From: Rhabdonatronobacter sediminivivens
Lineage (GTDB): Bacteria > Pseudomonadota > Alphaproteobacteria > Rhodobacterales > Rhodobacteraceae
Assembly: GCF_013415485.1 (NCBI RefSeq)
Contig: NZ_JACBXS010000020.1
Span: 1-64,000, forward strand
Length of the DNA stretch: 64,000 nucleotides
Direction of reading: 5' to 3'
Of the stretch, positions 27,360-36,842 are shown one piece after another. The translations under genes were made by a program, and so were the position numbers. The notes under the pieces were generated by a model. The model did not search any database, was not told where the DNA came from, and was given only the letters and a program-made list of their open reading frames with translations. Every line of letters begins with the position of its first letter. Position 1 is the first letter of the stretch.

Positions 27360-27508
27360 GGGTTTGTGCGGCTGACTTCGCTCACGCAGCGTCGAAAGCA
27401 TCAAGGGTCGGCGTCCTGGGCGCCGCGCGTGTGGTTCGACCAAGGGGAAGGCGCCACCACCCAAGATGGAAAAGAGTTTCCCACAACGCCGCCACAGGAG
27501 GGTTGCAC

Positions 27509-29110
27509 ATGATCAGACCACCCCAGATTCGAAGCCGATTGCTGCCATCGACACTTGCTGCTGTCCTGATGTCACCCGCGGCGCTTGCGACCGGCACGTC
27601 GCTTCCCGGCGGCACCCTGACCGTTGCGATGACGGTCAGCGATGTTCCCGACTGGGCAGGCATGCCCGATCAGGGCTTCGAGGGGCATCGCTTCGTCGGC
27701 TATTCGCTCTATGAGGGGCTGGTGGCTTGGGACCTGAGCACCTCGGACCAGGAAGTCGATATCATCCCCGGCCTGGCCGAAGCCTGGGACATCGACCCCG
27801 AGAACCCCAATCGCTGGATCATCGATCTGCGCGAAGGGGTCAGCTTCCATGATGGCTGCGCCTGGAACGCCGAGGCCGCCGTCTGGAATTACCAGCGCCT
27901 GATCGACGAGGATCACCCCGGCTTCAACCCGGTCGACTTCGCCCGCGCGCGCTCGCGCACCTCGACCATAGCCGAGGTGGAGCCTATCGACGACATGAGC
28001 TTCGCGATCCACACAAGGGAGGTGGAATCGCTTTTCCCCTACAACCTTGTCTATGTGCTGATGGTCTCACCCTGCGCTTATGAGGCCGCAGGCAACGACC
28101 GCGCCGCCTACAGCCAGTCCCCGTCCGGCACCGGGCCCTATGTCTTCTCGCGCGCGGTCCCCGGCGAGCGGCTGGAGCTGCTGCGCAACGCGGATTACTG
28201 GAACCCCGACCGCATCCCCCAGCATGAGCGGCTGGTGCTTCTGCCCATGCCCGAGGCCACGACCCGCGCCGCCGCCCTGCTGTCAGGGCAGGTCGATTTC
28301 ATCGAGGCGCCGTCGCCGGACATGATCCCGGCGCTCGAAGGGGCGGGGATGACTGTGGTGCTCAATGAATACCCGCATTACTGGCCCTATCGGCTGAACG
28401 TGCTGGATGGCCCCTTTGCGGATATGCGTGTGCGGCAGGCTGCGAATTACGCCATCAACCGCGACGAGATGGTGGCATTGCTTAACAACACCGCAACACC
28501 GGCCTTCGGCGCCTACACCACCAACCAGCGCAATTTCGGCGATCCCTATCTGTTCAGCTATGACCCGGACAAGGCGCGGGCCTTGCTGGAAGAGGCAGGC
28601 TGCCTGCCCTGCGATGTGACCATCGGGATTTCGCCGGCGGGATCGGGTCAGATGCAGCCCTTGCCGATGAATGAGTTGATGCAGGCGCATCTGAGTGCTG
28701 CGGGGTTCAACATCAATTTCGAGGTGATGGACTGGAACACCATGATCGGCGTGTTCATCCGCGGGGCGGTGGCGCATCCCGAATATCACGCCATCAACTT
28801 CTCCAGCGCCTCGATGGAGCCGCTGTCCTTCGTCAGGAGCTTCATGAAGAAGTTCCAGACGCCGGGCGGTTCGAACTGGGGCGGCTATTACCACTCCGAG
28901 GCCGAGCAGCTTCTGGCGGCCGCGCTGGAAAGCTTCGATCCCGAAGAGCAGGATGATCTGATCCGCCAGGCGCATGAGCTGGTGGTTGCGGATGCTTCGC
29001 AGATCTTCGTGGTCAGCGACCTGAACCCCCGCGCCATGGCGCCGCATGTCCAGGGCTTCATCCAGGCCCAGAGCTGGTTCCAGGACATGACGCCGATTTC
29101 GGTCGAATAA
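27509..29110 (+). CDS. Peptide/amide ABC transporter substrate-binding protein (SBP family 5)
   Basis: 533-aa extracytoplasmic binding protein. A signal peptide (MIRPPQIRSRLLPSTLAAVL...ALA) is cleaved near residue 27. The mature protein is SBP_bac_5: GYSLYEGLVAWDLS, RWIIDLREGVSFHDG, SPSGTGPYVF and the family motif VRQAANYAINRDEMVALL. Cysteines at SPCAYEA and the close pair in CLPCDV may form disulfides. The family binds oligopeptides, nickel complexes, opines or other amides, so the ligand is not given by sequence alone. AGGAGGG precedes ATG 27509. First gene of the importer operon. Confidence 0.9.
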   Translation: MIRPPQIRSRLLPSTLAAVLMSPAALATGTSLPGGTLTVAMTVSDVPDWAGMPDQGFEGHRFVGYSLYEGLVAWDLSTSDQEVDIIPGLAEAWDIDPENPNRWIIDLREGVSFHDGCAWNAEAAVWNYQRLIDEDHPGFNPVDFARARSRTSTIAEVEPIDDMSFAIHTREVESLFPYNLVYVLMVSPCAYEAAGNDRAAYSQSPSGTGPYVFSRAVPGERLELLRNADYWNPDRIPQHERLVLLPMPEATTRAAALLSGQVDFIEAPSPDMIPALEGAGMTVVLNEYPHYWPYRLNVLDGPFADMRVRQAANYAINRDEMVALLNNTATPAFGAYTTNQRNFGDPYLFSYDPDKARALLEEAGCLPCDVTIGISPAGSGQMQPLPMNELMQAHLSAAGFNINFEVMDWNTMIGVFIRGAVAHPEYHAINFSSASMEPLSFVRSFMKKFQTPGGSNWGGYYHSEAEQLLAAALESFDPEEQDDLIRQAHELVVADASQIFVVSDLNPRAMAPHVQGFIQAQSWFQDMTPISVE

Positions 29111-29209
29111 CCGCCCCCATGGAAGGCGTGCGCCCGGACGTGCGCCTTCCTGTCGCCCTTCGATCCCGGACCCCTTGGACCGGGTCTGCCCAAAGCAAGG
29201 AAAACGGCC

Positions 29210-30166
29210 ATGTGGCTCTATATTGCCAAGCGGGTGCTCTATGCGATCCCCATCGCGCTGGGCGTCTCGATCATCTGTTTTTCGCTGGTCTATCTGGCGC
29301 CGGGGGATCCGATCCAGTCGCTGATCCCGCCCGATGCCAGCGACGAGGACATCGCCGCGATCCGGCGCCTCTATGGGTTCGACAAGCCGGTCGTGTTCCA
29401 GTATTTCGACTGGCTGGCGCGTGCCGTTACCGGGGATCTGGGCACATCCCTGCAGTCCAACCGCCCCGTCCTGAACGAGGTTACGCGCGCCTTCGGCAAC
29501 ACGCTCATGATCGCAGTGGCCGCCGTGATCGTGGCCTTCGTGCTGGCCACCATCTTCGGCACGCTGGCAGCCTTCAACCTGGGCAAGCCGGTGGACAAGG
29601 TCGCCACCTCGATCTCGACCCTGGGTGTGTCCATCCCCAACTACTGGATGGGCATTGTGCTGGTGATCCTGTTTTCGGTGCAATGGCGGTTGCTGCCTGC
29701 GACGGGCATGGGCGGCGACGGGTCCGACGGGTTCAGCTGGTTCGAATGGGACCAGGCGCGCTATGCGATCCTGCCCATGGTGACGATGGCCATGATCCCG
29801 CTGGGCGTTGTCACCCGGTCCACGCGCTCGGCCGTGGCCGATACGCTCAGCCAGGATTACGTGCAGTTGCTGCGCGCCAAGGGCCTGGGCGAGGGGCGCG
29901 TGGTCTTGCACGCCCTGCGCAACGCGCTGCCGCAGATGCTGGCGGTGATGGGGTTGCAGCTTGGCTATCTGATCGGCGGGTCGATCCTGATCGAAACCGT
30001 GTTCAACTGGCCCGGCACCGGGCTGGTCATGTCGCGCGCGATCCTGACCCGCGACATCCCGCTCCTGCAGGGCACGATCCTGATCCTCGCGCTCTCGTTC
30101 GTGGCGATCAACCTGATCGTCGATCTGCTGCAAACGCTTGTCGATCCGCGCATCAAGCGGTCCTGA
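29210..30166 (+). CDS. ABC transporter permease (DppB/OppB type)
   Basis: 318-aa permease with six predicted helices. It begins MWLYIAKRVLYAIPIALGVS, then LAPGDPIQSLIP, the DppB-type periplasmic segment, and YGFDKPVVFQYFDWL. The EAA loop reads DYVQLLRAKGLGEGRVVLHALRNA. It ends DLLQTLVDPRIKRS, the usual end of this subfamily. It partners with the next permease. AAGGAAAA lies before ATG 29210. Confidence 0.93.
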   Translation: MWLYIAKRVLYAIPIALGVSIICFSLVYLAPGDPIQSLIPPDASDEDIAAIRRLYGFDKPVVFQYFDWLARAVTGDLGTSLQSNRPVLNEVTRAFGNTLMIAVAAVIVAFVLATIFGTLAAFNLGKPVDKVATSISTLGVSIPNYWMGIVLVILFSVQWRLLPATGMGGDGSDGFSWFEWDQARYAILPMVTMAMIPLGVVTRSTRSAVADTLSQDYVQLLRAKGLGEGRVVLHALRNALPQMLAVMGLQLGYLIGGSILIETVFNWPGTGLVMSRAILTRDIPLLQGTILILALSFVAINLIVDLLQTLVDPRIKRS

Positions 30167-30190
30167 TCGCGCATCCGAAAGGCCAGTCCA

Positions 30191-31099
30191 ATGTCCGAAA
30201 TGACCACCAATCCATCCCTTGCCGTGCCAGCCCCGGGCGAGGATGTGCCGCGCGGGGAACGGCGCAGCTACTGGGGCAATGTGCGCGAACGCCTGCGCCA
30301 TGACCCGGTGACGCTGTTCTTCATGGCGGTAATCGTGGCTGCGGTGGGCACCGCTGTCCTGGCCCCCTGGGTCGCCCCGCATGACCCCTATGCGACCTCG
30401 ATGCTGGCGCGGCTGCGCCCCATCGGCACCGAAGGGCATATCCTGGGCACGGATGAGCTGGGGCGGGATATGCTGTCCAGGCTTATCTGGGGGGCGCGGA
30501 CAAGCCTGCTGATGGGGATCCTGCCCGTGGTCATCGCGGTGGCGGTGGGCGGATTGCTGGGGGTCATCGCCGGGTTCATGGGCGGCGCGGTCAACATGAT
30601 CGTCATGCGGACCATGGATGTGTTCTATGCCTTTCCGTCGGTGCTGCTGGCGGTGGCGATCTCGGGCACGCTGGGCGGCGGCATGGGCAGCGGGCTGCTG
30701 GCGCTGACGCTGGTCTTCATCCCCTCGCTTTGCCGGATCGCCGAGACAGCGGCCAGCCAAATCCGGTCCCTGGATTTCGTCGATGCCGCGCGTGCCAGCG
30801 GGGCGCCGGTGCATTCGATCATCCTGACCCATGTGGTGGGCAATGTGCTGCCGCCGGTGCTGATCTATGCCAGCAGCCTGATCTCGGTATCGATCCTGCT
30901 GGCGGCGGGTCTGTCCTTCCTGGGGCTGGGCGTGTCGCCGCCGACCGCCGACTGGGGGCAGATGCTCTCCAGCCTGCGCCAGGGCATCTACATGCAGCCG
31001 CTGGTCTGTGCGCTGCCGGGCCTGGCGATCCTGATCGTATCGCTGTCGTTCAACCTCGTGTCCGACGGGTTGCGCCAGGCGATGGACATCAAGGCATGA
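30191..31099 (+). CDS. ABC transporter permease (DppC/OppC type)
   Basis: 302-aa permease. A cytoplasmic N-terminus (about 1-40) leads to the first helix; GTDELGRDMLSRLIWGARTS is the diagnostic DppC segment; the EAA loop is DFVDAARASGAPVHSIILTHVVGN; the end, FNLVSDGLRQAMD, is typical. It forms the channel with the upstream permease and lies 24 nt behind it. Confidence 0.93.
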   Translation: MSEMTTNPSLAVPAPGEDVPRGERRSYWGNVRERLRHDPVTLFFMAVIVAAVGTAVLAPWVAPHDPYATSMLARLRPIGTEGHILGTDELGRDMLSRLIWGARTSLLMGILPVVIAVAVGGLLGVIAGFMGGAVNMIVMRTMDVFYAFPSVLLAVAISGTLGGGMGSGLLALTLVFIPSLCRIAETAASQIRSLDFVDAARASGAPVHSIILTHVVGNVLPPVLIYASSLISVSILLAAGLSFLGLGVSPPTADWGQMLSSLRQGIYMQPLVCALPGLAILIVSLSFNLVSDGLRQAMDIKA

Positions 31100-31109
31100 G
31101 GAGCCGGAC

Positions 31110-32264
31110 ATGATGAATTTCTTCAAACTCACCAAGGCCACGGTGGCGGCGCCCGCCGACCCCCGCGACCGCGGCGGCCCGCGCCAGCCCATGCTGATCG
31201 CCCGCAACCTGCGCAAGCATTTCCCCATCACCGGGGGGCTGCTGGGGCGGACTGTTGCCTCGGTCCGGGCGGTTGATGATGTGTCCTTTGCAGTGCGCAA
31301 AGGGGAAACCCTGGGGGTGGTGGGTGAATCCGGTTGCGGCAAGTCCACCCTGGCCAAGCTGCTGATGCATCTGGTCCCGCCCGACAGCGGCGAGCTGATC
31401 TTCGACGGGCTGGAGGTCGGCGCGCGCGACGGCCTGCGCCTGCGCGACCTGCGCCGCAACATGCAGATGGTGTTTCAGGACAGCGCCTCGTCCTTGAACC
31501 CGCGGATGCCGATCGAGGAATCGGTTGCCTATGGCCCGCGCGTCCACGGCATGGGCCGGGCCCAGGCGCGGGCCCATGCGATCAGCCTGCTGGAGCAGGT
31601 CGGCCTGCCCGCGCGGCTGTTCGCCGGGCGCTACCCGCATGAGCTGTCCGGCGGGCAGAAGCAGCGCGTCAACATCGCCCGGGCGCTGGCGCTGGATCCG
31701 CGGATGCTGATCCTGGACGAGGCCGTCTCGGCGCTGGACAAATCGGTCGAGGCGCAGGTGCTCAACCTCTTGCGGCGCCTGAAGGCCGAATTCAACCTGA
31801 CCTATCTGTTCATTTCGCATGACCTGCACGTGGTCCAGTATATCTCGGACCGGGTGATGGTGATGTACCTGGGCGAGGTGGTCGAGATCGGCCCGGTCGA
31901 GCGCATCTATGCCAGCGCCACGCATCCCTATACCCGGGCCCTGCTGGCCTCGCAGCTGCATGCCGATCCGCGCGCGCGTGTGACCGAGCCGCCGATCACC
32001 GGCGATCCGCCCAACCCGGTCAATCCCCCGGGCGGCTGCCGCTTCCACACCCGCTGCCCCTTTGCCGAGACGATCTGTTCGCAGACCGCCCCCGCGCTGA
32101 CCCCGCTTCCCGCCGCGAGCGAACATGTGGTGGCCTGCCATATGGCCGATCCGGCATCAGGGCATACGCGGGCAGGGGCGCAGGCCAGGCCCGGGCTGGT
32201 GCCGAGCGCCTTCGCCGACACGCCCGGGCCGGATCGCACCAGCAAGGAAGGAGTGCGCGCATGA
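31110..32264 (+). CDS. ABC transporter ATPase (DppF/OppF type)
   Basis: 384-aa ATPase. Walker A GESGCGKST (about residue 72), Q-loop MVFQDSASSLNPR, signature LSGGQKQRVNIARAL, Walker B LILDEAVSALD and H-loop ISHDLHVVQ are intact. The C-terminal oligopeptide/dipeptide extension has GGCRFHTRCPFAETIC with three cysteines, which in this family can bind a 4Fe-4S cluster. The usual E-P-T after Walker B is E-A-V here, as in some DppF proteins. The stop overlaps the next start. Confidence 0.92.
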   Translation: MMNFFKLTKATVAAPADPRDRGGPRQPMLIARNLRKHFPITGGLLGRTVASVRAVDDVSFAVRKGETLGVVGESGCGKSTLAKLLMHLVPPDSGELIFDGLEVGARDGLRLRDLRRNMQMVFQDSASSLNPRMPIEESVAYGPRVHGMGRAQARAHAISLLEQVGLPARLFAGRYPHELSGGQKQRVNIARALALDPRMLILDEAVSALDKSVEAQVLNLLRRLKAEFNLTYLFISHDLHVVQYISDRVMVMYLGEVVEIGPVERIYASATHPYTRALLASQLHADPRARVTEPPITGDPPNPVNPPGGCRFHTRCPFAETICSQTAPALTPLPAASEHVVACHMADPASGHTRAGAQARPGLVPSAFADTPGPDRTSKEGVRA

Positions 32265-33313
32265 CCGCCCCGTCGAAAATCGTGGCCGATCCGTCGCAGG
32301 CCGCCGCCGCTCCGCTGCTGGAGGTCGAAAACCTCCATGTCGATTTCATCAGCCGCGCGGGGCGCACCCCGGCGGTGCGCGATGTTTCCTTCGGGCTGGC
32401 CCCGGGCGAGGTGCTGTGCATTCTGGGCGAATCCGGGTCGGGGAAATCCGTGACCCTGCGCGCCCTGATGCGGCTCTTGCCGCAGGGCCGGTCGGAAATA
32501 CGCGGCCAGGTGCGGTTTCAGGGCGAGGATGTGCTGAAGATGCCGCGCCGGGCGCTGAACATGCTGCGCGGCGCGCGGATCTCCATGATCTTTCAGGAAC
32601 CGATGACCGCGTTGGACCCGGTCTTTACCATCGGCGACCAGATCGCGGAAACGGTGATCCGCCACACCGGCGCCAGCCGGGAAAAGGCCATGGCGCGGGC
32701 GCTGGAACTGCTGGAGCTGGTGCGGATCCCCTCGGCGGAACGGCGGCTGAAGGCCTATCCGCATGAACTGTCCGGCGGGTTGCGCCAGCGGGCGATGATC
32801 GCGGTGTCGCTGTCCTGCTATCCGCAGCTTCTGCTGGCCGATGAGCCGACGACCGCGCTGGATGCGACCGTGCAGATCCAGATCCTGATCCTGCTCAAGC
32901 AGTTGCAGCAGGACCTGGGCATGGGCACGATCTTTGTCACCCATGACCTCGGCGTTGCCGCGCAGATCGCCGACAAGATCGCGGTCATGTATGCGGGGCG
33001 CGTGGTCGAATACGGCAGCGCCGAGGAGGTGCTTCTGAACCCCTCGCACCCCTATGCGCGCGGGATGCTGGCCTCGACCGTCAGCGGTCAGCCGCGCGAC
33101 CGCGATATTGCGGCGATCCCCGGCAGCCCGCCCGACATGCGCAACCTGCCCGCGGGCTGCGCCTTTGCCCCGCGCTGCGCCTTTGCCACCGACCTCTGTC
33201 ACAGGTCGGAGCCGGGCCTGACGCAGCGTGGCGCCTTTGGGCATGTGTCCTGCCACCATGTCCACAGACTCGACCCGCCGGCCCCGGCCGGTGCTTCCGT
33301 GACGACCCTCTGA
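32261..33313 (+). CDS. ABC transporter ATPase (DppD/OppD type)
   Basis: 350-aa ATPase. Walker [10 protein letters not shown] (about residue 57), Q-loop MIFQEPMTALDPVF, signature LSGGLRQRAMIAVSL, Walker [13 protein letters not shown] and H-loop VTHDLGVAAQ are present. The C-terminal extension has AGCAFAPRCAFATDLC. It forms a heterodimer with the upstream ATPase. Start ATG 32261 overlaps the previous stop by 4 nt, with AAGGAAGG upstream. Confidence 0.92.
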   Translation: MTAPSKIVADPSQAAAAPLLEVENLHVDFISRAGRTPAVRDVSFGLAPGEVLCILGESGSGKSVTLRALMRLLPQGRSEIRGQVRFQGEDVLKMPRRALNMLRGARISMIFQEPMTALDPVFTIGDQIAETVIRHTGASREKAMARALELLELVRIPSAERRLKAYPHELSGGLRQRAMIAVSLSCYPQLLLADEPTTALDATVQIQILILLKQLQQDLGMGTIFVTHDLGVAAQIADKIAVMYAGRVVEYGSAEEVLLNPSHPYARGMLASTVSGQPRDRDIAAIPGSPPDMRNLPAGCAFAPRCAFATDLCHRSEPGLTQRGAFGHVSCHHVHRLDPPAPAGASVTTL

Positions 33314-33341
33314 CCCATCACCCCAAGGAAAGGACTGACCC

Positions 33342-34055
33342 ATGCATTCCAAACTCGAAATCCCGCAAGAGATCATGGACCGTGTGCTTGAACGGCGCGG
33401 CACGGCGCATATCCATGCCGATTTCAACCCCGCAACCACGGCGCTGATCGTGGTCGATCTGCAAAACGCCTTCATGGTCGAGGAACACGCCGCCGCCTAT
33501 GTCCCCGAGGCCGTGTCCATCGTGCCCAATGTGAACAAGCTGGCGGCGGCCCTGCGCGCGGCCGGGGGCACGGTCTTCTGGGTGCGCAACACCATCGACG
33601 ATCAGACGCGCACCGAATGGTCGCACTGGTTCGACATGAGCAGCCACGACCCCGAAAAGGCCGCCACCCGGCAGGCCAACATGCACTGGGGCGCCATCGG
33701 GCACGAATTGCACCCGGACCTTGACTATCAGCCGACCGATGTGACGGTTTACAAGCGCCGGTTCAGCGCCCTGATCCAGGGGTCCAGCGATCTGGCGGAC
33801 AAGCTGCGGGCCTCGGGGATCGATACGGTGCTGATCACCGGGACGGTCACCAATGTCTGCTGCGAATCCACTGCGCGTGATGCCATGATGCTGAACTACA
33901 AGACCATCATGGTCGAAGACGCCAATGCCGCGATGACCGACCGGGAACATCACGCCAGCCTGCTGAGCATCTATGCCACATTCGGCGATGTCTTCACCAC
34001 CGATGAGCTGGTGGCCCTGATGCAGAAGAACACCGCCCTGGCCGCGGCCGAGTGA
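33342..34055 (+). CDS. Isochorismatase-fold cysteine hydrolase
   Basis: 237-aa hydrolase with the Asp-Lys-Cys triad: Asp39 in IVVDLQNAF, Lys138 in YKRRFSAL and Cys173 in TVTNVCCESTARDA. The cis-peptide motif ITGTVTN is present. Relatives hydrolyse amides or C-N bonds of small molecules (nicotinamide, N-carbamoyl compounds, ureidoacrylate, biuret). As the last gene of the ABC importer operon, 28 nt behind the ATPase gene, it probably attacks the imported compound or a breakdown product. The substrate cannot be named from sequence. Confidence 0.9.
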   Translation: MHSKLEIPQEIMDRVLERRGTAHIHADFNPATTALIVVDLQNAFMVEEHAAAYVPEAVSIVPNVNKLAAALRAAGGTVFWVRNTIDDQTRTEWSHWFDMSSHDPEKAATRQANMHWGAIGHELHPDLDYQPTDVTVYKRRFSALIQGSSDLADKLRASGIDTVLITGTVTNVCCESTARDAMMLNYKTIMVEDANAAMTDREHHASLLSIYATFGDVFTTDELVALMQKNTALAAAE

Positions 34056-34099
34056 CGGTCGGATGCGGCCCAGAAGGTCAGGGCTGAGGCCTGGCTGCA

Positions 34100-34138
34100 G
34101 GGGTGGGGCGCCAAGATGACTTTTGCGCACCCCACCCC
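34100..34138. terminator. Hairpin after the importer/hydrolase operon
   Basis: GGGGTGGGG (34100-34108) is the exact reverse complement of CCCCACCCC (34130-34138), with CGC/GCG as extra inner pairs. It begins 44 nt beyond the cysteine hydrolase stop and before the GntR gene. No T-run follows on the plus side. Confidence 0.45.
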
Positions 34139-34223
34139 GGCGATGGGCATCGAAATTGCGTTTTGCGCGGTTATACTCCTGGTCCGGAGGTGCCGCAGTG
34201 CGTCCGAGCGGGAGGAGTATCGA

Positions 34224-34976
34224 TTGCCGACACGCAGCCAGATGATTGAACGGCGCCTGAGGGAGGGCATTCTGGAGGGTGAATACCCCGCCGGAATGCG
34301 CATGAACGAAGTGGAACTGGCCGAAAGGCTGGGCGTGTCACGGACGCCGGTGCGCAGTGCCCTGACGATCCTGGCGCAGGACGGGCTGCTTTGCTACGCG
34401 CCCAACAGCGGCTTCACCGTTCAGGTGTTCAACAGCGCCGATATCGAAAGTATCTACGAGCTGCGCTCGACCCTGTCGGGGCTGGCGGCGCGTCTTGCAG
34501 CGCAGACCGGGCTGGATGACACGGTGTCCGATCGTCTGCACGCGGTGCTGTCGCGGTCGGATCTGATGATCAGCGAAGGCATCTGGACCCGTGATGCGCA
34601 TCATGAATGGCGTGGCCTGAACGAGGAGTTCCACGAGGCGGTCGAGCTTGCATCCTGCAACCAGCATGTGCAGGCAGCCCTGCGCCGGACCAAGGATATC
34701 CCCTTGCTCAAGGAGATCCGCTATCGCTGGATCAGCCCGGAGATGATGTCGATCAACCACATGCAGCACGCTCAGATCATGGATGCAATCCGGCGCGGCC
34801 AGCAGGTGCGGGCCGAGGATCTGTGCCGCGAGCACGTCTATCAGAACGGGCAGCGGATCGTGCGGCACTGGCGCGAGATCGAACAGCGCAACGCTGCTGC
34901 CCGGCAGGGCGAAGAACCCGCCGCCGACGGCGGTGACACGGACAGCGCCCGCGCGCCCCTGACCCGAAGCGCGTGA
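34224..34976 (+). CDS. GntR family regulator (FCD/FadR subfamily)
   Basis: 250-aa transcription factor. The winged helix-turn-helix (about 1-70) has REGILEGEYPAGMRMNEVELAERLGVSRTPVRSALTILAQDGLL, the standard GntR pattern. The FCD effector domain (about 75-225) has YELRSTLSGLAARLAA and the metal-site residues DAHHEW and NEEFHEAV, with HMQHAQIMDAI near the end. It probably represses the importer/hydrolase cluster and is relieved by a small carboxylate or amide ligand. TTG 34224 is chosen as start because GGAGGAG lies 6 nt upstream and the domain begins right after it. Confidence 0.88.
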   Translation: MPTRSQMIERRLREGILEGEYPAGMRMNEVELAERLGVSRTPVRSALTILAQDGLLCYAPNSGFTVQVFNSADIESIYELRSTLSGLAARLAAQTGLDDTVSDRLHAVLSRSDLMISEGIWTRDAHHEWRGLNEEFHEAVELASCNQHVQAALRRTKDIPLLKEIRYRWISPEMMSINHMQHAQIMDAIRRGQQVRAEDLCREHVYQNGQRIVRHWREIEQRNAAARQGEEPAADGGDTDSARAPLTRSA

Positions 34977-35087
34977 TCGCGGCCAGTCGGCCCGTCATGG
35001 CGTTATCGAACGTCACCGCCCTCAGCGGTGGGATGGTTCCGTTTCGCTGCCCGGCAACGGGCAGGTGCCACGAGAGAAGGCTTCAGA

Positions 35088-36518
35088 GTGAAAATCTTCA
35101 GACCAGGCGATCAAGGCGATTCAACCGCAGGCCCGGCCCTCGCCGCCCATCCGTCCGAGGCCGACGGCCTGCCCCAACCACAGCGCACAATGGCCTTTGT
35201 GACCATCGGCATAGCGATCATGATGGCGGTGCTGGACAGTTCCATCATGAATGTCGCCCTGCCGGCGATTGCCGCAGAGCAAGGCGTCAGCCCGGCGGCG
35301 GCGATCACCGTGGTCACGGCCTTTCAGATTGCTGTCGTCATTTCGCTTTTGCCCTTTGCCGCGCTGGGCGAGTCGCTGGGCTTTCGGAAGGTCTATTTCT
35401 TTGGCGTGCTCCTGTTCGGGGGCGCCTCCTTTCTGTGTGCGCAGTCCCAGACCATCGAGGCGCTCAGCGCCGCGCGTGTCCTGCAAGGCCTGGGCGCCGG
35501 TGCCTTGATGAGCATCAACGGCGCCATGGTGCGCCATATCATGCCTGCAAACCAGATCGGGCGCGGGATCGCCAATATCTCGCTGATCGTGGGGATCTCG
35601 GCGGCCTCGGGGCCGACAGTCGCCGGGGCGATCCTGTCGGTGGCCAACTGGCAATGGTTGTTTCTGATCAATGTCCCGCTGTGCCTTGTAATCCTTGCCT
35701 CGGGGGTGCTGACCCTGCCGCGGATGGAAGGGACCTGGCGGCGCTTTGACTGGATCGGCGCGCTGTTGAATGGTGCGGCCTTCGGCTTGCTGATCACCGG
35801 GCTGACGGCACTGGGCCGCGATGGGTTCACCACCGTCATTGCGCTGCAATTCATCGGGGCTGCGTGCGCTATGGTGGCGCTCACCTGGCGGATGATGGGT
35901 TCTGCCGCGCCGATGCTGCCGGTGGACCTGTTGCGTATCCGTCCCTTTGCCATGGCCATCATCGCGTCGATCTGTTCCTTCACGGCGCAATTCATCGTCT
36001 TTGTTTCGCTGCCGTTCTTCCTGGTGAATGTGCTGGGGCGCACGGCGGTCGAAACAGGGCTGTTGCTGACACCGTGGCCGGTGGCAACGGCCATCATCGC
36101 CCCGTTCGCCGGTCGGCTTGCGGATCGGTATTCGGCGGAATACCTGTCGGTGATCGGGATGGTCCTGCTTGGACTGGGCTTCCTGGGGCTGCTCCTGCTG
36201 CCCGAAGCCCCCGAGAATTTCGACCTGATCTGGCGCCTGACCATCTGCGGCGCGGGCTTCGGGTTGTTTCAGGCCCCCAATAACAAGGTGGTCATGACCA
36301 CGGCACCGCGTGCCCGCAGCGGTGGCGCCAGCGGCATGCAATCCACGGCACGGGTTCTGGGCCAGTCCTTCGGCGCGGCGCTGGCTGCCTTGTTGATCGG
36401 CGCCAGCGTGGAGTTCGACCTGTCACCGCTGATGGCACTGGCCATGGCGTTCTGCGGCATTGCAATCGTCGCCACGCTGGTGCGCGCAAGCGGCGTCCGT
36501 CACTCCGGTCAGCAATAG
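35088..36518 (+). CDS. MFS transporter, DHA2 (EmrB/QacA) type
   Basis: 476-aa membrane protein with about 14 hydrophobic helices, as in drug:H+ antiporter family 2. The family motif C region appears as GLGAGALMSINGAMVRHIM, and MMAVLDSSIMNVALPAIA is the classic first helix with the conserved LDxxIVNVALP-type sequence. It probably exports a toxic compound. GTG 35088 is the likely start, with GAAGG upstream. It lies 111 nt behind the GntR gene on the same strand, so it may belong to the same regulon, but separate control is equally possible. Confidence 0.88.
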   Translation: MKIFRPGDQGDSTAGPALAAHPSEADGLPQPQRTMAFVTIGIAIMMAVLDSSIMNVALPAIAAEQGVSPAAAITVVTAFQIAVVISLLPFAALGESLGFRKVYFFGVLLFGGASFLCAQSQTIEALSAARVLQGLGAGALMSINGAMVRHIMPANQIGRGIANISLIVGISAASGPTVAGAILSVANWQWLFLINVPLCLVILASGVLTLPRMEGTWRRFDWIGALLNGAAFGLLITGLTALGRDGFTTVIALQFIGAACAMVALTWRMMGSAAPMLPVDLLRIRPFAMAIIASICSFTAQFIVFVSLPFFLVNVLGRTAVETGLLLTPWPVATAIIAPFAGRLADRYSAEYLSVIGMVLLGLGFLGLLLLPEAPENFDLIWRLTICGAGFGLFQAPNNKVVMTTAPRARSGGASGMQSTARVLGQSFGAALAALLIGASVEFDLSPLMALAMAFCGIAIVATLVRASGVRHSGQQ

Positions 36519-36842
36519 CATGGCCCGGGGCTTTGGATCGCAAATGCTGCTTTGGTGATGACCCCGGGCGACAGATTTCGACGGACGCGCGCACACGGTC
36601 AAGCGGCAACCCCTTGCGCCCATGCTTTGTCCGGCATCAGGTTTCGTGCCAGGCTGGTCTCCATCGCAAACACCAGACCGCATCACGCCCGCACCGCGAT
36701 GTGTCTGCCTTTTGCCACCGCGGCATCGACCCACCGATGCCTCCCTGATGGTATAGGCCATCTTCGGAAGCCCGAGATGACGTTCGGCCCTATGCCTGTC
36801 AGAAGATGCAATTCACCAAGGTGGTCGCTGTCTCACCCTGCC
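36519..36842. other. 324-nt gap between convergent genes
   Basis: I see no supported gene, no strong hairpin with a T-tract and no repeat here. Short open frames on both strands have no family resemblance. Confidence 0.4.

Larger units (their letters stand above)
27101..27508. promoter_or_regulatory. Divergent promoter region of the asparaginase-like gene and the ABC importer
   Basis: This 408-nt stretch is more AT-rich than its flanks and holds no gene. It carries two copies of TTGTATAC (27155-27162 and 27349-27356), one near each gene. On the minus strand TACAAT and on the plus strand TATACT could be -10 elements, and each lies inside one copy. The transcripts would have leaders of about 50 and 145 nt. 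A GntR-family regulator encoded in the same cluster is the natural candidate to bind here. Confidence 0.55.

Noticed and set aside
28283..31462. 1059-codon minus-strand open frame
   Set aside because: It lies opposite the binding-protein and permease genes. Its His/Gln/Arg/Asp-rich, low-complexity composition is what the antisense of high-GC genes gives; no family motif.
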